Shown here in pieces: positions 12,465 to 27,269 of a stretch of 64,000 bases of DNA. This DNA comes from Silurus meridionalis (Eukaryota > Chordata > Actinopteri > Siluriformes > Siluridae): the NCBI RefSeq assembly GCF_014805685.1, contig NC_060886.1:18618108-18682107 (forward strand), read 5' to 3'. The position numbers and the translations under genes were made by a program. A model generated the notes under the pieces. The model saw only the letters and a program-made list of their open reading frames with translations, searched no databases and had not been told where the DNA came from. Position 1 is the stretch's first letter, and every line of letters begins with the position of its first letter.

Positions 12465-15400
12465 CTGAAACAGAAAAGCAACACGACGACTAAAACAAAA
12501 AACCACAACAATCCTGTAATACAGATTAGTCCAGGGTCTTGATAATTGTTTGCAGTTATAAATTTTATAATTTATGCAATATTCCGTGTCACGTTAACAC
12601 ACAATGAACTTGATCATTAATGAACAAGATGCAAGGTCAGGAAAAATGTACACTGTAAACGAACATGTGAAGTACGTTTGATTAAATGCTAATGGGAATG
12701 CATCGCCAAATGAAATAAGATGTCACAACAGAATGTACTTCCTGGTTTTCAATGTAAGCATTTATACCACTTGAAACTTAGATCTGAACGATGATATGTT
12801 CAGTTTGATGTTCATAATTTCACATTGTAGAGATTTTGACTGATGTGATAAACAATGGTTTTTAACAATGAAAAAAAGTTGCAGGCATTTGTAAATTAAT
12901 ATCAACACCATTTTAAGTAGTTGCCACAATGACAGTCCTGTACTACATGTCCTTTACCCTTCTCAATTCCTGAAGCTCTCAGGGTTTAATCATTTATTTA
13001 TTTTTGAACCTAGTTTTAACCTAATTCACATTTTATGAAATTGAGAGCGCAAGGAATCACTGCACATAGATGCCCAGATATTTTCAAGAGGATTGGAATA
13101 CTGACACTATATGGTAGAAGGACTATGCGTGCCATCGGTTATATATGTGATGTTTCATTATCAAATCTAAGTAAACGCTTTGCTGTGTACAGAACATCAT
13201 ACAGAGCTATGATACAAAGTGGAGACTCAGCCACTCTGTCAGGGTGTCCCCTAGGACTCGCTTGGCCGTGATGTCCTTGGAAGCAAAAGACTGCAGTGTC
13301 TCCAGTATTGTTATGGGAGCAGCTAACAAGCAGGAGTCTGCATGTTCACATTAAAAAATACGGCGCTTAACGCTGTCATCCAAAAGCTCTGACAAGCTTA
13401 TGGCTTGTCATCAAAAAAAAAAAAAAAGAAAAAACAATTAGCCTGATTCATATGAGACAGAGGGTTTACCTGGCCAGACTGGGGTTAATACTACACAAAG
13501 ATAATAGATAGGACTAAACTGTTACCAAGAAAAAAAGTTAACGGCAAAAGAAAAAAAAAAATCTATTTCTAATTCCAGAAATTGTTACATTTTGTTAAGC
13601 TGCTTTCATACAGTCATACACCCTGACCCAACAAAAAAACCCTCATCATATAATATCAACATTCTCAAGGGACCATGACACTGTTTCTGCAATTCCTGGC
13701 TGGAAAAGTGCACCACAATGCCACGGCTCTGACCCTGTGAACACAACATGCAAAACAAGCTAACATCTAATCAGTCGATTTGATGCGTAATTGCTATTAA
13801 ACTCAGTTTCCGAGTCTGATCCCTGCTTTGCATTTTATTATTCCCCGTGCTTGCTTTGTAACCTTTAATTAAAGTTACAATGTCATTTTAAACCAACATC
13901 ATAAGGGTGTATTATAGGCAGTGGCGTGTGGCTGAGCCCTCGCACCCCTCCCAGCGTTCTCATTTGTTTCTTGCTACCTTGCCAACTACTGCAGCGACAG
14001 ATGATTACAGCACCTGATTTTAATGATGCTCACACTGGAGAGAGGCAGAGACTTGCAGTCCAAATGCCACCAGCTGCTCCACAATCGCAATGAATTAATT
14101 GGATCCTGATGAGGGAGGAAAGCAAAAAAACACTCTGTCTCGTAAAGAAATGCAGACTACTATGATAATTAATACAGCTAATGATGCAAAAGTCCGCTGA
14201 AATGGCACTTGATAATTAACATGGGGATTGTTATCTTTTGTGTATGTGTACGTGTGTGTGTTTGTTTCTTATTTAGGCATTAAAAGACATTCAGGCCGAG
14301 TGTTTAAAGCACTTGCAAACCAGGATCATATTATGTGATGTAGCAAAACACCCATTTCCAGAAGGCCATAAATACTCTTGACAGCTCGGAATAAGGTCGC
14401 ACTCAACATAAATCGACAAGACAACCATTCATTTTCCCTTTTTTCAAGCCATATAACAGGCTCCTATAATTACTCCTAATGGCATTATACAGAAAAGCAC
14501 AGGGTGAAATATAATATCATATGCAGCACTTCTTTCTCAAACTGCATTTCTCTCTCCCGCTCTCTTCCTCCCTCTCATTCGTTTCTGACCATCTAACCGG
14601 CTCGGGCAGATGGGTTATGCGCACTGCCAAGCCAAGGCATGGCCTGCCATGTTTGCAGGGCAGCCTGGGTAATTCCCCTCACACCTGCCACTGTGGAGCA
14701 ATGATCAATAGTGCTAACATTTAAAGATGCAGAATCATGTGGACCTCACAGGCCTAGCTACTAATGCTAGAAATCGACCTGGCCTACTTCATATCCATAA
14801 TTCAGCATGGATTAATATATTAAAACACAGAAAGTGCACTTTCATTACACTAGAGGAACTTCCCTGACAGAAGACATGACCATCTGCCATTGTGACGCCA
14901 GCAATAAATGTCGGAGAACCTCATCTAGTTGTTTACTAAAATAAAAAGACAAAGTGATATTCCACCCTCTATCTTATTTCAGCCCGTTTCTAATATATGA
15001 CCCCCTCATACCGCACTCCACCACAAACACGAGTGAAGGATAGCCTCATCCATTACCGCAGCCCTCACTCCGCTCCCACAAACGCACCAACCAGACACCC
15101 GCAAATGAGTTCACTCCCTGACAACCTCATCCCACCCGGCCACCATCGCTCCAATAATATGCATGAGATGTGTCAGTCCTGCTGCTTTAACAATGGCGTC
15201 GGATAATGAACGGCATGGTGGTGAGGTGGCATGTCTGCAGCAGGACAGCCATGCTGCTATAATACACTCATTTCTGAGGCAATCATTGTCAATTCGTCTG
15301 TGCAGCTCTCTCATTGAGCTCTGCAAACAAACCTGAGCAATAGCAACCTTTTCAATCCCTCTCAATCTTTTTGTCTTACAAACATACCCACATAGCCCCA

Positions 15401-16400
15401 TCAAAGATCTGGACGTCATATTGTTTCTTTTTTATAAATAAGTTGCAAAAAATAATCACGTTGACGAAGTGCTGAAAGTGAGGACTTGCCAGGAAAAGGC
15501 TTACACAAAGGCAGCCACAGCCTTCAATGTGGTACATGAAGGAAGCCTGAGGATCTGCTGCAAGCACAGCCTCCCACAACTGCTCCCTCATTCCACTGAC
15601 AACAGCAAATTGATATGAAGTGGCTGCATATGGGAGACAAGCTACAGATCTGCTCATTTCATAAGATGTCATTAGAGCATAACGGCTAAAGATGTGCCTG
15701 AATCACATCTGCCCCTCCATCTCAGACTCGCTCATTTACCTTTAAAGTGGAAAAAAAATACATCCGTTTGGAGAAACATGAACACAAAACTGCTAATTAA
15801 AAAAAAAGCTACATATGTAAAACATATGATTCATATACAAGAAAATTCATTAAAGAACAAGAAGTCCAGAGAAGCAAAGCGTGTGGTTGTTATACCACCT
15901 ACAGGCCTTTTCACTCTACATCGGTTCATGTTCTAATGTTCACATTTCATCAGGTACCAAACATTCCATTTACGCCAAAGGAAAAAAAGAATAAAAGCAG
16001 AACAAAGTTTTAACAGCCTGCAAGCTTGCCTACTGCAGGGGATACGGATGGTCCAAAAACAAGAAGACAGTCAAGGAAGAAACGTTGTAAAGACATCATG
16101 GAAAAATCTTAGAGAAAGGCTAAAAGCTGTTTCAGCAAAAATAAAAAAATAAATTAAAAAATAAAAAAAGTACACACTGTTTAAATAAAATGCAACATTT
16201 TGCAAAGGGGCATGTAGGAATAATATTCAGGAGCTTATAAAATGAGAATGAAAGTTAAAATATCCTAAATAAATTTACAGAAATTGCAAAAACACACAAA
16301 AAAAAGCATAACCGTGTGGGAAGGGTTTTATTCATCAGGATTTTATTGGCGTATGCAATCTCTCTCTCTCTCTCTCTCTCTCCCTTTCTCTCTATCTATC

Positions 16401-16468
<68 letters not shown>

Positions 16469-19400
16469 TATTTCTATTATTTATTTCTATTATTTTATCT
16501 ATTTCTATTATTTCTATATAATTATTTCTTTCCAATCCAAGGCTATCTCCGTTACCCAAGTTAAAATGGAAAAAAAGGCTAATATGGTTGGATCATTTGC
16601 AGTATAGTCTGAGCAAGGTCATAAAGATTTTCACTGGGTGACAGCTTCCATTTTATTTTCCTTTAAATTCATAGTTCTGTTGTGAAAGAGTAAAGTGCTT
16701 GTATCTGCTGCAGTACTCACGATTGTAGCCAGATTTCTTCTGCATGAGTGTCACAGGGCAGTCCTTATGAGCAAGCAGGAGCTGTTTCAGCTGGGCCACC
16801 TCGTTTCGTAACAGAGTCACCTCATTCTGCAAAGACGCAGGACAAGGCAGACACATCCAGCTGAGATCACATTCGTGTTAGGACAAGGACAAATAACCTT
16901 TACACGCTTTAATAACATCCCAGAATACATATCCATTCTCAGCAGAGATGATATCTTGTTTTGTTTGCTACATCCTGCCAATACAAATGATATACAATGA
17001 GTTCAAAAAAAAAAAAATAGACCTGAATAAGGAAATGACAGGATGACAATGTAAATAAAAAAATGCAACAGTTATAATGACACAACTATGGAAAGCATGA
17101 GAACAAATTCAGATAGGAGTGGGAATGTCTGGATACCCAAATTCAGTTAGAGTAGTTTCTTTATGTATTTGGATCTGGAATAATTTCCATACCGTTTAGC
17201 ATTTTACCACTCACTTAACAAATATGATTCTCATCTGCTAGGTTGAATGTATTGCTATTATCTTTAAGAACTCTTTATTAACTTGTGCAACATCTGGCAG
17301 GTTACATCTTCACTGCATGTAAAGACTCATAGACTCATAGAACATCACAAATTATATAATTATTTCACAAACTTCAGGTGCCTTTAAAGCACCCTTCCAA
17401 ATAAAAAGTTTTAGCTGGAATTAAATCCAGACCAAATATAGGATTATATCTTTATGTATCGCTATATTAGTGGTGAGATTAGTTCTACACTTTTTAAATG
17501 ATTTGACTCATCCCTAAATGTGAGTAGCTCAAAAGAATGAAAGCAAGAAAATGAATAAAAAAATGACCAAGTACCAATGGTACATCAGGGATTAGTGCGG
17601 AAAACTATTGTTACATTGCGACAGAATTCTGGTTACATTTGGTCTATGCCTAATCAACAAAGTGAATTATTGTGTCATCAAAAAAGGGAAAGTAGAGAAA
17701 ATGAGTTGAGAGAAAGACAGAAGGAGAGAACACCATCCCCTCCGTCAGCAGAACTCCACACCCCATTCTACCAAGATTTACTCTCCTCTTACTGCTCCCG
17801 TGGGATGCAGTGCTGCACGTGTCAAAGATGGGCCCGTTTAACAGTGAAGGTGACTTTAAGGGGATGTAGAGAAACATGGGCATGTGAGAGGGGCAGATTA
17901 CTACATGGCAGATTTAAGTGCTTTTTTTCCCTCCCCTCTAAAACATGGCTGCCATTTTAATCTATTCGGCTAAAAAGCGGCCAATTTACTTGATTCCATC
18001 TGTTAGGGCTTGGCGGCGTTGGCGAGGCAAGGCTTTAGAAGAACAGATTTAAACACAGCTGGTGGAGCCATGGATCTCCTCACCACACGCACAGCAATAT
18101 CCCATTACGACCAGCACTGAGGCTCTTGCATTCGTCCCATATCCTCCTTATTCGCCTCAGCCTCTCTTTTACTCCATCTCTCCCTCCTGCCCATAAAACT
18201 CTTATGGATCCAAGTAACCCTTTTATATAATACAATTCTACAGGCAACATGGGAGCACTGGAGGTGTCACGCAGATAATTACTGACTAAATATAGGCGCA
18301 CAGGTCTGTGACAGGAAGGGGATGGCTATTAGAGTAACGTGGGAATTCCATTGAGAAACATACAAAGTGCAATGAGCGGAAAGGACAACAGCAAGCATGC
18401 TACAGTTCAGTGTGAGACAAAGCACTTCAGAAGGCAAACCAGCAGCCAAAAAGCTGCAAGTGCATGAATTATAGCACTTTACCGCCATCATACGTGTCTT
18501 TACAGATCAGCCCTGGATGACTGATAAATTTTAAACCTCCATGCACCATTTATTGTAGGGTAATAATATTTCTGGAGGCTCGCTGGCGGTGTAACGCGCA
18601 GCTCTGGTGCAGCATGCTGGCCTGTTGGCGCCGACATCTCGTTAAAGAGCCCGTTAAGGATGATGTCAGAGTAATCGTACATCATTAGAGCTCTCTGTGC
18701 TGATCAGCAAAACCAATGGGACAGACAGAGAACATTACAACACTCTAATGGCACTGATTAACATACTGCATAAAAACAATACACACTAATGGTGGACATT
18801 TAATTTCAGTATGAAGTGCTGCTCTGCTCTCTGCAGTTCCACTTACTCTTTGAATCCCCTTCTTCCCTTCCACGCACCCCCTTACCTCTCTTCATCTGCT
18901 TGTTTTCATTTAACCCTAAGCACAGTTACAACAATCTCATCAGCACCCCCCGCCTGTCTCTCCATCACAAATTAATCACTCTCGTTTTCTCCCCCTCCTT
19001 GTCTACCCCTCTTGGAGCCCCCACCCCTTTAATGGACAAACAGGACAGACAGCACGCAAATAAACAGCGGCACATCTCATTAAATTGTCTGGAACACGTC
19101 GCCTCATAGCCTAGCGTGTCCCTATCAACAGAGACAACAGTTACGTGAACTGTTTCGAACTTGTCAGGAGCGAATCCTAATTGCCTGCCGCAAAATGGCG
19201 GTTCAAAAAGACGGGTTTCCCTGGGAGAGTTCCAGGGCCAGCTCTTAAAACGCGCAGACAGAAGAGACGACACGCTTGTGTGCCGATGACATCTGGAGGA
19301 AATGTCTTTATTGACAGGGACGTATCAATGCAGGATACATAGACACACACTTACACACAACTCGCACACATATTCACATGTGCACACATTCACCATAGCT

Positions 19401-19495
19401 GTCAGAACAAAACACTTCTTAATCACCATTAATGATTTCATCACCATGTCAAGGAAATAAATGCCTTTAATCAGGGTATGAACAGAACATCATAA

Positions 19496-19567
<72 letters not shown>

Positions 19568-22500
19568 CTGTACTTTATTTGGGTGGACAATCTATTTACA
19601 ATAATTAAGCCAGGTAATTATTGCTACATCAACCAAACCCTAAAAAATGGTGGAACGGAGACTATAAGGAACAAATCAGACGTTAGAAATAGATGATAAT
19701 TATAGATTTTAATATATTACTTTTTTGTATTTTGAAATATTTTTTTTTCGACTTAGAAGTGATTTTTTTTTTGCAAGACTTTGTTAAATTATTTGGTATA
19801 AAAAAAATAAAGTAAAAAATAAATATTTCATAAATACTAAATTATTACAATAAATGACTAACAGAAGAACAAAAAAAGAATCAAAATAATAGCAGATGGG
19901 CGTTAATATCAGCTGATATTAAGGGTTTCAGCAAAAAAAAAAGTTAAGATATTACATTAAAGTGATCATCTCTATTATCTAAATCCCATTAAATTCTCTT
20001 TAACAGAAATTACATTTCTAACCAAGTAAGGTTACTATTATTTTTAATAAATTAATCAATAGAAATATGAAGGTTATTATCTAGAATATATACTTCTAAA
20101 ATAAAATAAAAGCATTTTAACTCTAGAACCAATATTTGTTTGATATTTATGTTATTTTTTAATACATTTTTATTCCAATCACAACTGATGGAAAATGGAA
20201 ACCTGAGCATTGGAGGTTGTCACATGATAAGAACTGGGCCACTGCATCTGCACTGTTTTACGGAAAGGGGAGGGGTGGAGGGGAATTAAAATATAATCTT
20301 AAGCAAATGGACATGCTTTTAAAACTCTTAGCATCACGATAATATTATTAATATATGTGTTTAGTATTAGCACACAGTTCTTTGATATCTGTGTAATTCC
20401 TGTAATGGTTATATGATGTGAGTATGTGGCTTATCCCCTCTACAGTACTTTACTTCCTGTCTGCTTTAACTGTTCAATAGTATTGGTTGTTTTATTTATA
20501 TAGTAGAATGTGGCGAACACATCTCTGCTTATCCCGGTCTTATCCTTAATACCAAATAAGGTAATCTCATGGTTTGCCCATTTGCTTACTTGCCTCCTTG
20601 ATTAAACCCAAAAAAGTTGTGTGTCAAACAGTGTGCTGTGTTCCTAAACCTCCAAGTTTGAATTTAAGGTTAGCTTAATAAAATCTAACACTTTGGTAAT
20701 TTCATTAACTGATGTGTCCTATACACAGGCATATTAATAAACAAAAATCGTTCACCCATACTTTAATTTTCCCTTCTTCTATTCAATGACGTTGATGGTG
20801 GTTGTGAAAGAACGACAGCTTATTCGTTAAGTAAAATAGGATTCATCTATTACTGCTGTGTGAACAGAACAGACACTATATATCATCAGTGCTTCTGACA
20901 CTACATTTTTTATACGGTTGACACTTTTTTTACTTTGCCAAGCTGAAACTAAGCATTTTGAACTGACCTTCGCTACTTTGTAGTTCTAATTGTACTACTG
21001 TGGTAAAAGAGAAGTTCTAGCAGCCTCTGAGTGTAAGGTGTATGAGTTGTACCTGTAGCTGCCCGTTCATAGAGCTCAGGTCTTCCGCTTTTTTCTCCAG
21101 ACTCTGCACCCACACTTTCCTCTTCTGTCTGCAGCGCGAGGCCGCTGCTCTGTTTCTCTCCAGAAACTTCCGTCTCTTCTCATCAGGGTCTTCGTTAGTT
21201 GACCGGCGCCGCCTCCCACCTGTACTGGGCGTGTGTTGAGCGGGTGGGGCTGGTGACGCCTAGAAGCACAAAGCAATATGCACAAATAAACCCCAGTTCC
21301 ATGCACAAATCTAAATAAGTATTGTACTTTTTTCTTTTATAAGGCGTTTTTCAACAAATACGATGTGTTAATATGCATAAAATATTGATGAACCATAATA
21401 AATTTGGCATCGAATGAGAGCAGTACTACAACAAAAAAATGAAGAAAAAGACGAATTAAAAAAGTACAGCTAATGTTTAATCAATCAATAATTAAAGCTT
21501 AAACACAGTGAATGTGTGTGTAAGTATACACCTTGTTAAGACTGGGGTCAGGTTAGTTGTCTCCATGAGACACCAACATACACATGCAAAGCTACTACGC
21601 ACAGGGGTTTCTGTGGTTGACGTTGCTGGCTGTTGTAGTGATTGTGGACGCGTCTCCTCAGCTGGTGGTTCGACTGGTGGAGGGACTGGGGGCGGAGTCT
21701 GGCTGGCGGCCCGGTTTTGCTCGGCATCTCCGTTGGTTACCTGAGGAAGCTGTTGACTAAGAGCTGCCTTCAGCTTCTGCATCGAAAATGAGGTGAAATC
21801 ACAAGAGGGGGAAAAAATAGGGAGAAATGGTGAGGACACAAACATAGCAGTGCACCACAGGTCATAATATCATAGGTAAGAAACACATTCTAAATTGTAG
21901 CAAATCCTCTGTGAACTTTAGAATCAATTTTATTTCAAATTATATTATTAAAATTATATTATATTATTGAATGATATGTAAACCAACTAAAAAAAAGAAA
22001 ACAATAAGCCAATAATTAAACATTATACTACATGTGAATTTTTGTTCTCATTTTGATGAATAAATCAGTGAACAACGTTAGCAAACTTTTCTGGGAGTTT
22101 TTCCACACCTATTTAAATTTAACCGAAGATTCTTATATCCATGAATAATGCAACTCTGCATACAATTACTGCAGCTGACAGGTACAAAGTTCCTAACTTT
22201 TAGAGACTGTGCAAAGCTTTCTTTCACTTTCAAACAGAGATAAACCGTGTTCAGTACAAGACCCTGTATTTTCGCTGCTGTGCTGAGAATGATGTTTAAT
22301 TACGCATCAAGCTCTAGTGCAACACAATAGCCTTTTCAGTTATCTACCTTTTCCAGCAGCACTGCAAATTATAGAAGGCGTGAAACGTTGCTCATCTTTC
22401 TGTTGCCTGTATAAGCATTTTCTTTCTTTTTGCAAAACAGCCCCGCTCATAAGTCAGAGAGCTAAACCGCATTAGAGAGAGGCAGGTACAGGAGATTAGA

Positions 22501-23199
22501 GTAATTAACTTCCAGAGAAAGCGGGAGGCAAGGATTAAAACAACATATTCATCACCACTAAAAACAGATGCTTCCCTGCATCCTGTTCCAGAGGAGTAAT
22601 AGCTGTCGTAGCTAATTTCCTATTCCCCCGAGACGGCCGTGATTCTCTCCTGTCAGGGAAATCTTTCTCTCCCGGGCGAGCAGCAGCTCGCATAGCATAG
22701 CGACCTCAGCGCTAAGCACCCCTTTCCTAACGCTGCCTCCCACTGAGCCTGTCACATTCCCCACAGCTGCCTAACAATAATGTCAACTCTCACACGCTGA
22801 ATGACATCCACACACGCTCGACGCATCCAGCCATACTGAGTCGCGTCCGTCTTCATATGTCCATTCGCTGGCAACATGCGATATATATCACGGACACAAA
22901 CCGGCGTGCAGGTATATACATCACAGATCTAAAGTATGTCCCTGAAAAAAGAAGAGGGGGAAAAAGCAACAATGGTGCAAAAAAGGAAAAAAAAAAAAAG
23001 TCAAAGACATCAGGTAACAAATGCACCCACAGCAGGTGAACAAGGCAACTGAGGGCTAAGAGAGAAGAGAGATTCATTAACATGGAAAAAACAAGAGGAG
23101 GACATTCTTTTAACAGCTACCTCTGCCAGACCTATCTATCTAGCAAATTAGTTTATAGTATAACAACCCCTCCAGAACTCCCTGGAAAGAAAGACCAAA

Positions 23200-23258
<59 letters not shown>

Positions 23259-24327
23259 AAGAGAGAGAAAGAGAGAGAAACCAAATCATATTTCATATCT
23301 GCCACAGGAACCTCATCAGTGCAATAACCCTCCATCTCTGGGGTGTTATCCAACCATCTGCTACTATATTACTTATCTTTATTTTTCAACTAATTAACAG
23401 CATAATCTTCTAAATTCAGCAAGTTAATTATCATTATTGTGGTCTTTGCAGCATCATCAGTCCTTGTAAAGTGCCGTGTCTGTGTCTGGGGAGGAGAAGA
23501 GAAAAAGCGAGGGATAAAAAGATGGAGGGTTGGATGGCAGGAGGAGGGGCAGCCTCAGAGAGGGGTCTGTTTTCCTGATGTGAGCTCATTAGGTGTTGTG
23601 TTTTGTGTGTGCGTGCTTGTCTATGGCATTGAACGAGTAAATATATGCTCTGATGTTTGAAGCCCCTGTATGCATGTGTGTATTCTATTATGTGTGTGTA
23701 TGAGAGTGTACAGATTGTGTACAGGGTCAGATTGGATTCTGCTGAACAAAAGGTTTCATGCAGGGTGAAGCACAGAAATGTGCCTTTCTGAGCCAGTGCC
23801 AACTTCCCTCCCCGCTCCGGTTTGCCCCCGATGACAACCTGCTGAGCGCAGCGCTGTATGAGCGTTTGTCATCTTGAAACTGCACACATACATCCATATG
23901 CACCCCTGCGACAGACAGGCCTCTATCCCGACGCCCCTCGCCCTTGTCCCCTAGAGCGAGTTTACATGCTAATGTTTGTTGGAGCAGCATGCTGTGAACA
24001 CTTTCAGCAGAGTGATCAACACTTCATCACTACACCACAGGCCTGCATGTACACTCCATACACACTCATACTCACTGTGTACGTTACAATATGCTGCAGC
24101 AAACACATGATCACACCTCTGTGACTGTATGTCAGAGAGAAATTATTATAGACTATAGATTTTCTCTTATTAAGATCAACAGCATGCCTTGGTACAATTC
24201 GGCAAAACTTTATATAATAACCAACAAATATATCACATTCAAAATGTATTTATCAATTAATCACACTGGAAATAACATTCAAATTTTCCCCAGGAACATA
24301 ATGAAGGGAAATTATGTTACATATACA

Positions 24328-24410
<83 letters not shown>

Positions 24411-24882
24411 CTTTTTTACATGGTGCCCTCTAGTGCTTAAATAAATAAAGTACATCTGTCTTAACCAGTAATTAAATATATGTAAATATGTAAATATGTA
24501 TAAAAAAAGAAAGGAAATTACCATCTTTGCTTCTGATTGGACGGGTTGTGGGGAGCAGGGGCCGGGAATCCCGGGAACATTAGGCACTACGGTGACTGGT
24601 CTTACCAGCTAAGACAGAACACATATGGACAACATGGGAAAAGGAGATCAATTGGCATAATTAGTCTCTCTGAAGACATTTTACACCTTAGAATCTGCTC
24701 TCACACACAGAGACACACCCACACACAAGTGAGCAGAACATACTCAGGCTAACCCCATTGCTCACACTCATTAGGCTGACTGCCTGGTATTTCCATGTAG
24801 CACATCCACAGAAAGATGTATCTACTAAGATCACATCTCTTTTAGTAAAAACACTTCCACACAATCACAGAGAGACGGAAAG

Positions 24883-24957
<75 letters not shown>

Positions 24958-27228
24958 CAGCTTACAATATGTTGTTTCTCCTTCCAACACCCGCCCCTTT
25001 CCCACAATCTCAGACATGGAGATATGAAAATGAACATTCATATAATACAGCTTTGATCCGAATACTTGCAGTCCATACAAGGAGAGTGAACATGGCATAG
25101 AGCCCATTATGGCTAAAGTGTCCTCTTGCTGTCTTTTTCCTCTTCCTCTCGCTCTCATTTTATTGCCGTGACATACAACTGCCCTTTTCTAAGGCCCATT
25201 AGTTCTCTCAATGTCCCTCCCCATGCTACACAGGCGTTGTTGGAATAATAAATACCGGCCTGCCCTCTGTGACACGCTAAAACGTGCCACTGACAAATCC
25301 CACCGTCGTCACTCATGATATGAGTACACTGCAACATTTTTTGGAAGGGAGTCACTTTCAAATGTTTAATCAGCCAGCAAGAGAATGAATAGTCTTCTAA
25401 CAGTTATAAGCGAAACACAGGCTGAGAAAACGTGCTCAAAAAAAGTAGAACTAATATAATTTTCTTCAAAGTTCTGAAAAAGTTTTGCAGAAAACATTCC
25501 CTCTTGGTGCAGTAATACCCGCAGGAATGGCAGATGGATTACAGGCTTTTAAGCTTTGCAATGTGACTACTCTTAATTGGACAGAAAAACTCATCTCTTT
25601 GGAAATAAGTTTTTACATCTGTGAATGGAATAAACATATTTGGTATAGAACTGTGTAAACGTACAGGTATGGCAGTGGGGATGTGGACGCTGGAGCTGGC
25701 GATGGTGGCTGGGATGGCGACGGGCATGGTCTGTCCATTTGGCAGCTGCAGAATCACTGGGAATGTGCCAGACACAGGGCTGAAAAGAAAAATAAAAATA
25801 AAAAGGCAGATGTGCATCTTAATACCATGAATATACATATTGATTATCTTATTGTCACAATTTACTTGAATTTCTTTACATGCACAAACACATGTAAACA
25901 TATATTTGGCTGCATTTGAGATTTAAAGGCTTTTAAAGCAAATTCAAAATGAGAATGTTGGTGATACTCTTGACAGAGTAACTCAGGGGAAAAAAATCTT
26001 GCCAGCTGCAAACTTAAGCATCAGCAACTTTAAATAAAAGATGATGAAAAAAAATATATATATAAAAAAAGAGGAAGCTCCTGATGATTTAAAAAAAAAA
26101 GTAGAAAAAAAAAGATTTGACGTGGAAAATTAAAGGTTCTTAAGTAACAAGTAACATTTTGGAGCTACTTACACTATTGGCCTATTAGAGGATGGGACTT
26201 GAGTTATAACAGAACTAGATGTTGGAGATGGAAGGGCTTGCTGAATAACAACACTAGCTTCAGTACTGGCCAGAAGCACATTGGGGACTTGGAGGGAGGC
26301 AGGACGAACTATAGTGGACGTAGGCAGTGAGGTCAGCTGCAAAGAAACCTCCTGAAAATATCATATGAAACCGAAGGTGCATCAACCATTCAGAAAAATA
26401 AATAAATCAAGTGCCATTATATTCTATGCACTTAATATAAAAATGGAGACATTTCAGCAGTAAATTATCAAAAGACAACTGGCCATGCGAGATCATGTTA
26501 AACACCACCAGAGTAAAGTTGTATTCCGCAGACTGGTTTAATTGGAGTTCACACCCTCTCAGGATAACGTTTGTTTGCATTAGGATGCTATACAGATCTA
26601 AGATGTGGTTTAAGCACTAAACAAACACGGACCCTGCTCTACATAAAGTACAGTAAGTTCGTAAATCAGAGGTATGACATTCAATGATGAGCGACTGCAA
26701 ATATTCAAGACGACTCAACAATATAAACCAGTTCTCACCTTGTCATCACTGGTTGTAGATTCGGGATGGGGCAGAGGGCTGTCTCGGTGTGATTCCAGAG
26801 ATGAGTGCTCCTCAGTTTTGTTTCGTACAATAGGAGTCGCAAGAGGTGACAAGTCCAAAGGTAACTAAAACGCCAAATACAAAGAAAAAAGAAAAAAGAA
26901 AAATCACTCCTACAAAGTCCCTGGAACAACAGTGATAATGATCAACAACCATTCAAACAATATTTGTAGTTTAGATGATAATGGAGAGCAGGGTCTAACA
27001 CGTCACAATACATCTCCAATAGCTGTTTAACAGTGTTCTCACACTCATTAAACTCTCAAGTGAACGCCGAGGCCCTGTGGATAAGAGTGAAGTCAACATG
27101 GATAAGACAAATTCTACCAGGATAGGAATGTTTCATTAGAAATTAAAGTTGATCGGAATAATTGATTATTGACTTGAGGTGATGTTCCTTCAAATGAATT
27201 CTACAAAGCAGATCCATTTGTTTACAGT

Positions 27229-27269
<41 letters not shown>

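Larger units (their letters stand above)
21777..24521 (-). other. atf2: atf2 intron (2.7 kb)
   Basis: Includes a GA/GAAA-rich tract at about 23,201-23,280 and an AT plus CA array at about 24,331-24,407. The part from about 22,200 to 22,860 is repeat-poor and moderately GC-rich. No exon was seen. Confidence 0.75.

Noticed and set aside
13035..13271. 78-residue plus-strand frame in the atf2 intron
   Set aside because: No recognised domain, no splice context and no codon signature; treated as chance.
21597..21603. Alternative donor GTAGTA for atf2 exon 8
   Set aside because: Using it breaks the reading frame into the next exon, while GTGCGT joins ETP to ASP as in other ATF2 proteins.
23434..23802. 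122-residue minus-strand frame within atf2
   Set aside because: It lies in an intron, matches no ATF2 sequence, and has no similarity I recognise.
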